A stretch of 29,436 nucleotides of DNA from Lachnospiraceae bacterium UBA7729 (GTDB lineage: Bacteria; Bacillota; Clostridia; Lachnospirales; Lachnospiraceae), in assembly GCA_002482005.1 (NCBI GenBank), contig DLFD01000093.1:9486-38921 (forward strand). Direction: 5' to 3'. Shown here piece after piece: positions 8,141-16,979 of the stretch. Made by a program: the position numbers and the translations under genes. The notes beneath the pieces are model-generated. The model did no database searches and was not told the DNA's origin. It saw only the letters and a program-made list of their open reading frames with translations. Within the stretch, counting starts at the first letter, position 1; each line of letters starts with the position of its first letter.

Positions 8141-9835
8141 ATGGCAAACAAGATATTCGGCATCGACCTTGGAACCACATATTCCTGCATCGCCTACATC
8201 GATGAGAACGGCAAGCCGGTCGTTCTGAAGAATGCGGAAGGCGATCTGACGACTCCGTCCGTCGTACACTTCGAGTCTCCGGAGGAGATCCATGTAGGCG
8301 AGGCTGCAAAGGACAGCGCGGTCCTCTATCCGGACCAGGTCGTCACCGCAGTCAAGAGACATATCGGTGAGCCAGGCTATCAGCTGACCATCAACGGAGT
8401 CACCTACAAGCCGGAGGATGTCTCCAGCTACGTTCTGAAGAAGCTGGTCGGAGACGCGACCGAGAGTCTGAGAGAAGAGAACAAGCTGGAAGAGGGCGAG
8501 GAGATCAAGGACGTCGTCATCACCTGCCCGGCTTACTTCGGAGTCACCGAGCGTGACGCTACCGCAGCAGCAGGAAAGATCGCAGGGCTCAATGTCCTCT
8601 CCATCATCAACGAGCCGACCGCAGCGGCCATCAGCTACGGCGTCACGAAGACGGATACCGAGAAGACCGTGCTGGTATACGACCTGGGAGGCGGCACATT
8701 TGATATCACCATGATCCGGATCAGCCCGAACGAGATCAGAGTCATCTGCACCGGCGGCGACAAGAACCTGGGCGGCAAGGACTGGGATGCAAGGATCCTG
8801 ATGTTCCTGAACGAGCAATTCCAGGAGGAGACCGGTTCCGGAGACAACGTCCTTGATGATCCGGAGACTCTTCAGGAGCTCACCCTCCAGGCAGAGCGCG
8901 CCAAGAAGCTTCTGAGCGTCAAGCCGAAGGCACCGATCCCGGTAAACTACAACGGAGAGCACGCAAGAGTCGTCCTTACCCGCGAGAAGTTCGATGAGCT
9001 GACCGCAGACCTCCTTCAGAGGACCATCGACCGCACCAAGGATATGTTCGCAGAGGCTGAGAAGAAGGGCTATCATCAGTCAGACGTCAGCGAGATCCTT
9101 CTGGTCGGCGGATCTTCCAAGATGCCGCAGGTCATGACCAGGATCAAGGCGGAGTTCGGCATCGATGCCAAGCTCTATGATCCGGACGAGGCAGTCGCCA
9201 AGGGCGCAGCGATCTACGCTCAGCACATCCAGGACTACAACATCAAGATCGAGGAAGTCGCGAAGAAGAGCGGCCAGACGGTCGAGCAGGTCCAGCAGAA
9301 GATCGAGGATGGCAAGACCAGCCTTGAGGATGAGGCAAAGAAGTACGGCATCAGCACCACAGCGCCGGGCGAGGACGAGTTCGGCGGCATCGGTGCAGTC
9401 CAGAAGATCATCAACGTCTCCAGCCGCAGCTTCGGCATCATCGCCCTGAACGGCGACGATCAGAGAAGACTTTTCAACATGATCCTCAAGAATGCGGACC
9501 TTCCGGCAGAGGTCAGCAAGGAATTCTATACCCTGGCCGACAACCAGAAAATGGTTTCCCTCGAGGTATACGAGTGCATGGTCATGGAAGACGAGGTCGA
9601 TCCGGAGATGGGCAAGGCTGTCGGGACCGCCCAGCTGAACCTGGCTCCGGGCACTGCTAAAGGAACTCCGATCCAGATCACGTTCAGGCTGAATCCGGAA
9701 GGACTGCTGGAGGTGAAGGGCGAAGAGAGAAAGTCCGGCAACTCGATCGAAGCAAAGTTCGAGACCAAGGACAAGATGACGGATGCAGAGCTTGAGGAAG
9801 CTCAGAGAAGAAACAGCAAGTCTTCCGTAGACTGA
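8141..9835 (+). CDS. Hsp70/DnaK-family chaperone lacking the C-terminal lid
   Basis: A 564-residue Hsp70 protein. The nucleotide-binding domain is intact: phosphate-1 loop FGIDLGTTYSC at the N-terminus, INEPTAAAISYG, phosphate-2 VYDLGGGTFDI and adenosine motif LLVGGSSKMPQV. After the ATPase domain there is an extra charged helical segment (about residues 365-410) before a reduced substrate-binding beta domain. The protein then stops after a short helix instead of the roughly 100-residue helical lid, so it is shorter than housekeeping DnaK (about 610-640). GGGAG lies about 12 bases before the ATG. With the GrpE-like gene before it and a J-like gene after it, this is best read as a private Hsp70 of the cluster, not the housekeeping copy. 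Confidence 0.93.
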   Translation: MANKIFGIDLGTTYSCIAYIDENGKPVVLKNAEGDLTTPSVVHFESPEEIHVGEAAKDSAVLYPDQVVTAVKRHIGEPGYQLTINGVTYKPEDVSSYVLKKLVGDATESLREENKLEEGEEIKDVVITCPAYFGVTERDATAAAGKIAGLNVLSIINEPTAAAISYGVTKTDTEKTVLVYDLGGGTFDITMIRISPNEIRVICTGGDKNLGGKDWDARILMFLNEQFQEETGSGDNVLDDPETLQELTLQAERAKKLLSVKPKAPIPVNYNGEHARVVLTREKFDELTADLLQRTIDRTKDMFAEAEKKGYHQSDVSEILLVGGSSKMPQVMTRIKAEFGIDAKLYDPDEAVAKGAAIYAQHIQDYNIKIEEVAKKSGQTVEQVQQKIEDGKTSLEDEAKKYGISTTAPGEDEFGGIGAVQKIINVSSRSFGIIALNGDDQRRLFNMILKNADLPAEVSKEFYTLADNQKMVSLEVYECMVMEDEVDPEMGKAVGTAQLNLAPGTAKGTPIQITFRLNPEGLLEVKGEERKSGNSIEAKFETKDKMTDAELEEAQRRNSKSSVD

Positions 9836-9954
9836 TCCTGCGGAAAGCATCTGCCAGGCGGACTTCTCCCCGGCGCAGAGCCAGGGAGAGCCGCCTTTGA
9901 GGCAGAGCCTTCTTCTGCATCCGTAAACATCGCCTGTCATGAAAAGAGCCGATT
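9836..9954 (+). other. Intergenic spacer with imperfect hairpin
   Basis: This spacer between the Hsp70 and J-like genes holds an imperfect GC-rich hairpin, with GGCGG-ACTTCTCCC pairing against GGGAGA-GCCGCC. No T-run follows, so it is not a clear terminator. It could partly attenuate transcription or protect the upstream message. Confidence 0.35.
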
Positions 9955-12915
9955 ATGAACAGAGAGAACTACTTTATACTTCTGAAACTTCCGTTTGATC
10001 CTCCTGAGAACAACTCCACCAGGATCGAAGCGGCGATAGCAGCTGCCCAGCAGCAGTGGTCGAGGGACCAGGATAATCCGTTCAAGAAGACCGCAGCGGC
10101 AAAACACCTCGAGATGATCCAGGATATCCGGAAGGTCATGCTTGACGATGGGATGCGCGCGAAAGAAGCCGGGGATGCAAAGAAGATCCGCGATGCAAAG
10201 CTGACGGACCTGGACTCCAAGCTGAAACTCTTCCTCGCGAGAGGAACGGAGCTTTCAAAGAAGGACCTGCAGGGACTGGTCAAGAGCTTCGGGTCTTACG
10301 GCATCACGGAGAACATGATCAGCAGCCGCTTCAGCAGGCTTTCCAAGGGTTCGGAAGACGATAAAGTAGGGGAGCTCATCGACAAGAGCACCGCCAACAA
10401 CCTGAAGAGCAAGTTCCAGCAGCTGGGACAGCCGACCGCCAGTCTCTACGACTTCCTGCATCTTGATCAGAAGAGCAGCTGCGAACAGCTGAGGGCGGCA
10501 GCGGAGGAGATCCGGAAGAAGATGCTCTCCAAGGGCTCCAATACAGCACAGGATGCCGCTGCTCAGGACCTTTCAGGCATCGCGAAGGAGATCTTCAAGG
10601 ACCGGGAATCCAAGACAAAGTACGACAACTATCTGAGGGTCACCAGGTACCATGACCTGAATGCTCAGATCGATGAAGCCGCCAGGATGAACAAGAGGCA
10701 GATCGAGCCGAAGATGAAGGATGTCCTTCTGGAAGCAGCCCTTACGATCTCCGGCGGACAGATGACCCTGTCCCAGGCTTCTGCTTATATCGAGACCTAC
10801 TGCAGTTTCATGGGCTACACACTTGCGGAGAACAAGGTCATCTGCGGCTTCTGCCATACGGAGAACCCGGCTGGCGCAACCGTCTGCAGCAAATGCGGCA
10901 AGCCTCTCTTCATCATCTGCCCGAAGTGCGGCGAGAAGATCCCGGACAATACGGCAAAGGTCTGTCCGAAGTGCGGATTTGACCTGACCAGGATCGAGAG
11001 CCTGAAGAAGCTGGTCCAGCAGGCCAAGGCCGCGGTCGTAAACAAGCAGTTCGATCAGGCAGCGGACCTGGTCAGACAGGTCAAGGTGGACTGGGCCAAC
11101 AACCCGGACCTGCCGGAGATCGAGAAGCAGATCCAGGACTTCCGGGGAGGGTTCGACCAGACTGCCCGTGAGATCTCGGATGCGGTCGCGAAGAAAGCCT
11201 TCTACCGGGCAAAGCTTCTGATCTCCAAGGCGGAGAACGCAGGCTACCGGATCTCGGATGAGACGCAGGGCAAAGTCGACCAGACCATCGCCTATGTGGA
11301 GAAGCAGCTTGCCGCCGCGAGAAGCATGGACCCGAACGGCGCATTTACGACCCTGGTAAAACTTTCCGACATGATCAGCGACAGCCAGGCAGTCTCAGAT
11401 GCGCTGAAGAACTTCCCGCCATCGCCTGTACCTGCAGTGTCTGCAGGACTTTCCGGCAGCAGTATGAGCATCAGCTGGAAGAAGAGCAGCTCCGTGGGCA
11501 GGATCGAGTATGTCCTTGTAAGGAAAGCACACTCGGCTCCGAACGGACTCGGGGACGAGCAGGTCTTCCGGGGAAGTACTCTTCAGTACACGGATTCGGA
11601 TATAAAGGAAGGGGTCCCGTACTATTACGGAGTCGTTGTCGTGAGGGCAGGTGTTCCGTCAGGCATCACCCTGTGCCCGCAGGCAGTCGTCAGCGTGAAG
11701 CCGGTCAGCAGTCTCAGAGCTGTCGGCGGAGACGGGATCATCACGCTGGCATGGCATACGGCGCCTGAAGTATCCTCCGTCAAGGTCGCCCTTGCGGAAG
11801 GGCAGCAGCAGCCGATGTCCCCGGAGGCCTACCGGCCGCTTGCAACTTCCAGACTAGACGGCGACACGATCAGGGGACTGAGAAACGGAGCCAGGTACTG
11901 GTTCCGCATCACTGCTCTCTACAGCATCGAGGGCAGGCTGTACGAGTCGCCGGCTTCCTTCACGAGCGCGGTACCGGTGAAGCCGGCAAAGCCGCTGGAA
12001 AACTTCAGCCTGAGGTATGAGGGCGGGAGCTATCACGCCTCCTTCAGCGAGTCGGAGTGGGACGTCATCCTGTTCTGGTCCTCTGATGAGCCGAAGTATT
12101 CGGTCGGCGCAGTCTATGACCTTCATGAACTTGAGAAACACTTCCGCAGGATCGATATGAACGTCAAGAGCCGGACAGAGGCGGATTTCGTCCTGGACAT
12201 CACCGGAGAGGGCTACGTCCTTCCGGGCGTCATCAGTGCGACGAATGTCATCTTCAGCCAGCCGGTCTACCTGTCGAATGTGCCCCCGGTCAGCGAGGTG
12301 GTCTACAGCTTTGATGCGTCGGAGACAGAGCTCTATGTGGAGTTCCGCTGGCCGGAGAAGATCGACCACGCGAGAGTCGCCTATCGTACGGATACCTATC
12401 CGGAGGGACCGGAGGACCCGCTCGCAAGGGCTGTCGATACCAACAAGGTCCAGTATGATTCCAACTGCGGCATCGTAGTCTCAAATCCCCCGGAAGGGAT
12501 GCTCTACGCCGAGGTATATACTTACTTTGAAGGCAGCGAGAAGCGGATCTATTCTTCGGGGCAGAAGGTCCTGATCAACAACGAGCCGCAGAGAGACGTC
12601 TCTGTCAGCTTCCGCTACAGGAAGCCGGGCTTCTTCTCCAAACAGAGCGGGCTGGTCCTGGAGATCCGGTCGACCGGAGAGTTCATGCTGCCGCAGTTCG
12701 TTGTGGAATCGAAGTTCGGCGGGGTCCCGCTGAAGAGGGGGGACGGAGACGTGATCGCCAGCATCTCCCAGCCGACCGAAGTACACGGCAGCTATACATA
12801 TACCTTTGATGACTGCCCGCCGCTCCGGAAGGGAACAAGGCTCAGGCTGTTCTTCCTCAGCGACGCTCATTATAGGAAATACAAGTTCGTATATGACGGT
12901 ACTAACCGGATCTGA
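9955..12915 (+). CDS. J-like / zinc-ribbon / fibronectin type III protein
   Basis: A 986-residue protein. The first 95 residues, starting NRENYFILLKLPFDPPEN, and a second segment at about 160-245, YDFLHLDQ to KDRESKTKYDNYL, look like degenerate J-domains. The spacing and the closing K-Y-D match, but neither has the HPD tripeptide that DnaJ needs to trigger Hsp70. Two zinc ribbons follow (from Cys297: CGFC...CSKCG, CPKCG...CPKCG). Then come a helical, TPR-like stretch and several FN3-like beta domains from about residue 489 to the end. There is no signal peptide or TM, which is odd for FN3 proteins. It lies directly after the Hsp70, so it is probably its targeting partner. The ribosome site at 9955 is weak. 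Confidence 0.7.
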   Translation: MNRENYFILLKLPFDPPENNSTRIEAAIAAAQQQWSRDQDNPFKKTAAAKHLEMIQDIRKVMLDDGMRAKEAGDAKKIRDAKLTDLDSKLKLFLARGTELSKKDLQGLVKSFGSYGITENMISSRFSRLSKGSEDDKVGELIDKSTANNLKSKFQQLGQPTASLYDFLHLDQKSSCEQLRAAAEEIRKKMLSKGSNTAQDAAAQDLSGIAKEIFKDRESKTKYDNYLRVTRYHDLNAQIDEAARMNKRQIEPKMKDVLLEAALTISGGQMTLSQASAYIETYCSFMGYTLAENKVICGFCHTENPAGATVCSKCGKPLFIICPKCGEKIPDNTAKVCPKCGFDLTRIESLKKLVQQAKAAVVNKQFDQAADLVRQVKVDWANNPDLPEIEKQIQDFRGGFDQTAREISDAVAKKAFYRAKLLISKAENAGYRISDETQGKVDQTIAYVEKQLAAARSMDPNGAFTTLVKLSDMISDSQAVSDALKNFPPSPVPAVSAGLSGSSMSISWKKSSSVGRIEYVLVRKAHSAPNGLGDEQVFRGSTLQYTDSDIKEGVPYYYGVVVVRAGVPSGITLCPQAVVSVKPVSSLRAVGGDGIITLAWHTAPEVSSVKVALAEGQQQPMSPEAYRPLATSRLDGDTIRGLRNGARYWFRITALYSIEGRLYESPASFTSAVPVKPAKPLENFSLRYEGGSYHASFSESEWDVILFWSSDEPKYSVGAVYDLHELEKHFRRIDMNVKSRTEADFVLDITGEGYVLPGVISATNVIFSQPVYLSNVPPVSEVVYSFDASETELYVEFRWPEKIDHARVAYRTDTYPEGPEDPLARAVDTNKVQYDSNCGIVVSNPPEGMLYAEVYTYFEGSEKRIYSSGQKVLINNEPQRDVSVSFRYRKPGFFSKQSGLVLEIRSTGEFMLPQFVVESKFGGVPLKRGDGDVIASISQPTEVHGSYTYTFDDCPPLRKGTRLRLFFLSDAHYRKYKFVYDGTNRI

Positions 12916-12935
12916 CAAAAAGGGGATGACTGACC

Positions 12936-14048
12936 ATGGGAAAATATATATGTCCGAAATGTTTTGCCGAGCAGGATATCAGGGATGTGGAGTATAAGTG
13001 CACCAACACAAGCCGCACCCATCCGTGCCCGAGGCAGAAGTCGGGGGAGAGCTTCCGGCCGAAGGACCCGAAGCATCCGGTCTGCGATGCCTGCGGACAG
13101 CCGGTGACGGTGAGGGTCTGCCCTAAGTGCGGGTTCGAGCTTCCGATGAACATCGATACGGCCGACAGCTATCCGATTGCCATCATCGGGGCGAAGGAGA
13201 GCGGCAAGAGCAACTACGTCGCTGTCCTGATCAATGAGCTGAAGAATGCGGTCGGAAGGTCCTTCAGCTGCTCGCTCATGGCCTGCGGCGACAAGACAAT
13301 CTCCCGCTACCGCACGGATTTCTACAATCCGCTCTACCGCAATAAGACTTGTGTCAGAGGTTCCGATGCAGGAGATGTGGACCCGCTGATCTACAACCTG
13401 ATCTTCCAAAGGAAGGGAGGACTCTTCCACAAGGCCGTGAATGATGTCATCTCCCTCACCTTCTATGATACCGCAGGTGAGAACCTGAACTCGCAGGATT
13501 CCATGATGACCTTCAACAAGTATCTGGCCCACACATCCGGCATCATCCTGCTTCTGGACCCTCTTCAGCTTCCGGAAGTCAGGACTCAGCTGAATGGCAG
13601 GATCCGCCTTCCGGATGAGAACACGGATGTGACGGAGGTCCTCAGCAGGACGATCGAGGTCATCCACCAGCAGAGTCACAACAGCAACATGGCGAAGAAG
13701 ATCGATATCCCGATCGCGATCGCGTTCACCAAGATCGATGCCGTCCAGTCTCTGATCGATCCTTCGAGCTGCCTGAACAACGACTCGACACATGTAAAGC
13801 TGGGGTATTTTGACAAGGTCGACTTCGGAGCCGAGAACGATGAGATGCAGAGCCTGGTCGACAGCTGGGCGGGCCAGGAGCTCTATCAGCTGGTCAGCAC
13901 CAATTTCGAGCACTTCGGCTTCTTCGGTCTGAGCGCGCTGGGCAGCAACCCGGACATCAACAACATGATCAGCAAGTTCCGTCCGTTCCGGGTGACGGAC
14001 CCGTTCCTCTGGCTTCTTGCCCAGCATAACATCATCCGGACGAAGTAA
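12936..14048 (+). CDS. Zinc-ribbon GTPase, double-GTPase (DO-GTPase1-like) family
   Basis: A 370-residue protein. The N-terminal 70 residues hold zinc-binding CxxC pairs (CPKC, CDAC, CPKC). A GTPase-type P-loop domain follows, with G1/Walker A GAKESGKS (residues 85-92), G3 DTAGE (from Asp178), G4 TKID (265-268) and a G5-like FFGLSALG near the C-terminus. A Walker A followed by SNYVAVLINEL fits, from memory, the double-GTPase families found with GAP1 proteins. The soluble protein lies 15 bases before the GAP1-like gene. It is likely a GTP-dependent switch that controls assembly or triggering of the system. Confidence 0.78.
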   Translation: MGKYICPKCFAEQDIRDVEYKCTNTSRTHPCPRQKSGESFRPKDPKHPVCDACGQPVTVRVCPKCGFELPMNIDTADSYPIAIIGAKESGKSNYVAVLINELKNAVGRSFSCSLMACGDKTISRYRTDFYNPLYRNKTCVRGSDAGDVDPLIYNLIFQRKGGLFHKAVNDVISLTFYDTAGENLNSQDSMMTFNKYLAHTSGIILLLDPLQLPEVRTQLNGRIRLPDENTDVTEVLSRTIEVIHQQSHNSNMAKKIDIPIAIAFTKIDAVQSLIDPSSCLNNDSTHVKLGYFDKVDFGAENDEMQSLVDSWAGQELYQLVSTNFEHFGFFGLSALGSNPDINNMISKFRPFRVTDPFLWLLAQHNIIRTK

Positions 14049-14063
14049 GGAAGGAGGCGGAGC

Positions 14064-16616
14064 ATGAAAGCGCTGCAGTACATATTCACTTCCTGGAAGA
14101 ACGGCAGCTCGAGAGACAAGGGCTACATGGTCTACTCGAAGTCCGAAGGGATCACTGAGGAAGAATCTGCGGATATCAAGAGCATGATGCAGTACAAGGC
14201 GCCTGCATCTATGAACCCCACTCCGACCCCGGAGGAGATCCGAAGGGATTTTCCGGTCAATTTCGCGTACTTCCGTCTTCACAGCGGGAGAGTGTGCATC
14301 GCCCAGTCGACCTACCTCGGCAGGGACTATTCGTCAAGGTTCGGCAACTATATCATCTATGCCCTCGTGTGCGGGGAAGATGAGCTGGATGTCTACCCGG
14401 CCGAGTGCTTCGGAGAAGACTATATCAAGACCTTCATGACGGAGGAGGAACTGAACGCCGAAAGCCCGGTCCCTCCCCTTCCAGAGATCGACATCACGAC
14501 TTCCGGCAGTGTCCTGAGCGAGGAAGTCCTGACCGATTTCGTCGGCAGCAATCCGGATGCTGTGAAGTATTTCATCTCTGCTGCCCTTGAGGCGAGAAAA
14601 GAGCGCATCCCGCTCTATCTGAACGATACCAGGGAAAATCTGGTGCTCTGGTGCGCGGTCCTGACCCGGCTGTTCCCGCTGTCAGTGGCGAAGAAGATCT
14701 ACTTCAGCACTTATGTAGCGGATCCTGAAAGTGTACGTCATACCGATTCCGACGACCGGCAGCTTGTCCTGGACCTTCAGGGAGTCCGGAGCGACCTTGC
14801 GACTTTCAGCTACAAGGCCGCAAAGGACAGTACGAACCAGATCGTCATGGACATGGAGAACGGGATCATCACGGAGGACGTGCAGATCACTGACATGGCC
14901 TTAGAGCTGACCGACGACTACACCATGGGGATGAGCGAGATCTCTGATTTCGATGATTTCCTGGACCAGTCGGGATATGCAGAGTACGACAGCGGGCTGT
15001 CTGCGGCATTCGACCATTACAGGATCCAGAAACTGAAGCAGTATTCCTATGAGGAGGGAAAGCTGAAGCCACTCCTCGAGTTCGGCCAGAAGTATCTGAC
15101 GGAGGAGTGCAACAAGGAGACCGCGGTCAGCCTCCTCGGTCTCATGAAGAGCAGCATGGAGACGGTCGGAAAGGATGATGCAGCGGCGCTGATCTTTTAT
15201 CTGTACCGCTATGCAGGCTTCATGGCATACTCCATCCACAGCATGCTGATCGACCTGATGAGCAGGCTGGCAGAAGAGGATGTGCCTCATGACAGGATCT
15301 TTGCCCTTCTGGACAAGGTGAAGGAGGCGGCTCCGGATGCATATAGCGACCTGATCACCTATTTTGCTTCAGGGGATGTGCAGAGTGAGCAGCAGCTCTA
15401 TCTGTCCGGCAACCCGGACGTCCCGCTGAACCTGTTTCTTGCAAAGTTCATCCTCCGGGAGTACTGGGGGAAGAGTGAGACATATCCGAAGGTGGAGAAG
15501 CTGTTTCTGACTGTCCTGGACAATCTTGCTGCCGGACAGAAGCCGGAGGAGAGCTGCACGGAGCTGCTTGACTTCTGCGAGAACCTTCCGGATGCGGCAC
15601 ACTATATTCTGAGGGCTTATTCGAAGCAGGACAGCCGGAAGATGGTCCCGCTCGCAGAACATATCTCAGACTGGATGAACCAGCGGGAAGGCAAGGAGGC
15701 CAGCAGGAAAGTGCTTCCGAGCCTTCTGGAGGATCCGCTTACTGCAAAGCTCGGGGTAGGAATCTACAGCATCTACCTCCGCATGGCGAAGGATAAGGAC
15801 AGAGTCTTCTGGGACTTCTATGAAGACTGGGCCATCGATATGGGAAAGGACAAGGCGACGGATATAGATGCCATCCTGGATGCCTATCTGGATGGCGGGA
15901 TCAGTCCTGTCCAGGCGGAGAAACTCATCTCGAGAGTGGATGAGCAGGTGCTTGCCACATATCCGGGGCTGCCGGCGGTCCTGAGATCGCTGGATGCCGC
16001 TGATCTGAAGACACTGATCGGCATGAAGAATACGGTCTGTGCACTGGTAAAGAAGCTGGCTGTCTCTGCAGGACTTCAGAAGGACTGTCCGAGGATCCTT
16101 TCCGTCTTCCAGTCGAGGCTGGTGTTTGCCCACCCGGAGATCAAAGTCGCCGATTTTGAGAAGAGCAGGATGCTTTCGGTAGCACATTTTGAACGGAAAG
16201 AGTACAGACTGTTTCTGGAGAACTATCTCGGCGCCTACATGAAGATCGTGCGCGATGAGTACGATATGGCTTCGGTCATCTTCCTGCTCTGCAAGAAGAG
16301 TGAGGAGGATACCTTCTATTCGATGATGGGGGATTTCCTGAAAGCAGAGAGCCGGACTTCCCGGGACCTGTGGAGGACTCACCTGACCGATATCGCGCTG
16401 TCGATCATCCGCAACCCGAATGTGACGGTACTGGCGGATTACAGGACGCCTTTCTTCCGCTATCTGAAGAAGCTGGAGGAAGACGACTTCCGTGCGGTTG
16501 AGGAAGCGGCGATGAAGCAGGCGGGCAAAAACCTGGAGCCGGAGAAGGTGAAGCTGTTTTTTGAGAGGTCTCAGGAAAAGGAATCCTTCATGGACAGACT
16601 TTTCAGGAGAAAATAA
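14064..16616 (+). CDS. GAP1-like protein (GTPase-associated protein 1)
   Basis: An 850-residue protein with a strong AAGGAGG site just before the ATG. The N-terminal 150 residues match my memory of the GAP1 N-terminal domain: start KALQYIFTSWKNG, a Y-K-A-P motif, P-V-N-F-A-Y, then LGRDYSSRFGNYIIYAL. The rest is long, helical and repeat-like, typical of a scaffold, with no catalytic motif I can identify. Despite the name, these proteins are defined by genomic association with GTPases, and no GTPase-activating activity has been shown that I know of. Here it sits between two GTPases, as expected. It is cytoplasmic, with no TM or signal. Confidence 0.72.
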   Translation: MKALQYIFTSWKNGSSRDKGYMVYSKSEGITEEESADIKSMMQYKAPASMNPTPTPEEIRRDFPVNFAYFRLHSGRVCIAQSTYLGRDYSSRFGNYIIYALVCGEDELDVYPAECFGEDYIKTFMTEEELNAESPVPPLPEIDITTSGSVLSEEVLTDFVGSNPDAVKYFISAALEARKERIPLYLNDTRENLVLWCAVLTRLFPLSVAKKIYFSTYVADPESVRHTDSDDRQLVLDLQGVRSDLATFSYKAAKDSTNQIVMDMENGIITEDVQITDMALELTDDYTMGMSEISDFDDFLDQSGYAEYDSGLSAAFDHYRIQKLKQYSYEEGKLKPLLEFGQKYLTEECNKETAVSLLGLMKSSMETVGKDDAAALIFYLYRYAGFMAYSIHSMLIDLMSRLAEEDVPHDRIFALLDKVKEAAPDAYSDLITYFASGDVQSEQQLYLSGNPDVPLNLFLAKFILREYWGKSETYPKVEKLFLTVLDNLAAGQKPEESCTELLDFCENLPDAAHYILRAYSKQDSRKMVPLAEHISDWMNQREGKEASRKVLPSLLEDPLTAKLGVGIYSIYLRMAKDKDRVFWDFYEDWAIDMGKDKATDIDAILDAYLDGGISPVQAEKLISRVDEQVLATYPGLPAVLRSLDAADLKTLIGMKNTVCALVKKLAVSAGLQKDCPRILSVFQSRLVFAHPEIKVADFEKSRMLSVAHFERKEYRLFLENYLGAYMKIVRDEYDMASVIFLLCKKSEEDTFYSMMGDFLKAESRTSRDLWRTHLTDIALSIIRNPNVTVLADYRTPFFRYLKKLEEDDFRAVEEAAMKQAGKNLEPEKVKLFFERSQEKESFMDRLFRRK

Positions 16617-16644
16617 AAGAAGAAATGAAAGGAGATGCAGTTTT

Positions 16645-16869
16645 ATGGAAGAGAAAAAAAGATGTCTGACTGGTCATGATGCTGATGATTTCGGTCTGAT
16701 TGGACTGATCATCATCCTGGCAATCATCGGGATCATCATCTTCCTCATTGTGATGTTCGTCAGCGTCCTGGCGATGGTCGGAGCCGGCTTCGGAGGCTTC
16801 TTCTCAATCCGGAACTATATCAAAGCCTTCAAGAAGAATGTGATCGACAGCAACAGAGCTCCAGCCTGA
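16645..16869 (+). CDS. Small single-pass membrane protein
   Basis: A 74-residue protein. The ATG at 16645 has AAAGGAG about 8 bases upstream; a longer in-frame reading that begins inside the previous gene lacks such a site. After a charged N-terminus (MEEKKRC) there is a long Ile/Leu/Val-rich hydrophobic stretch at about residues 20-55 and a basic tail (KAFKKN). No known family is recognised. Its place between GAP1 and the membrane-anchored GTPase suggests a small accessory subunit of a membrane complex. Confidence 0.7.
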   Translation: MEEKKRCLTGHDADDFGLIGLIIILAIIGIIIFLIVMFVSVLAMVGAGFGGFFSIRNYIKAFKKNVIDSNRAPA

Positions 16870-16892
16870 AACGACTGACCGGCTGCCATAAA

Positions 16893-16926
16893 CCGTCCGG
16901 CCCGGATTCTTTCCGGGGCCGGACGG
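16893..16926 (+). repeat. GC-rich hairpin in intergenic spacer
   Basis: CCGTCCGGCC-CGG (16893-16905) pairs with CCGGGGCCGGACGG (16913-16926) with one bulged base and a 7-base loop. No T-run follows, so it is not a standard terminator. A smaller CCCC/GGGG hairpin comes just after it (about 16936-16953). It is likely an mRNA processing or stability element. Confidence 0.7.
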
Positions 16927-16979
16927 ACCAATCAGCCCCCGGAGACTTACGGGGCGCAAACACTTTGGAGTGATGCCTT

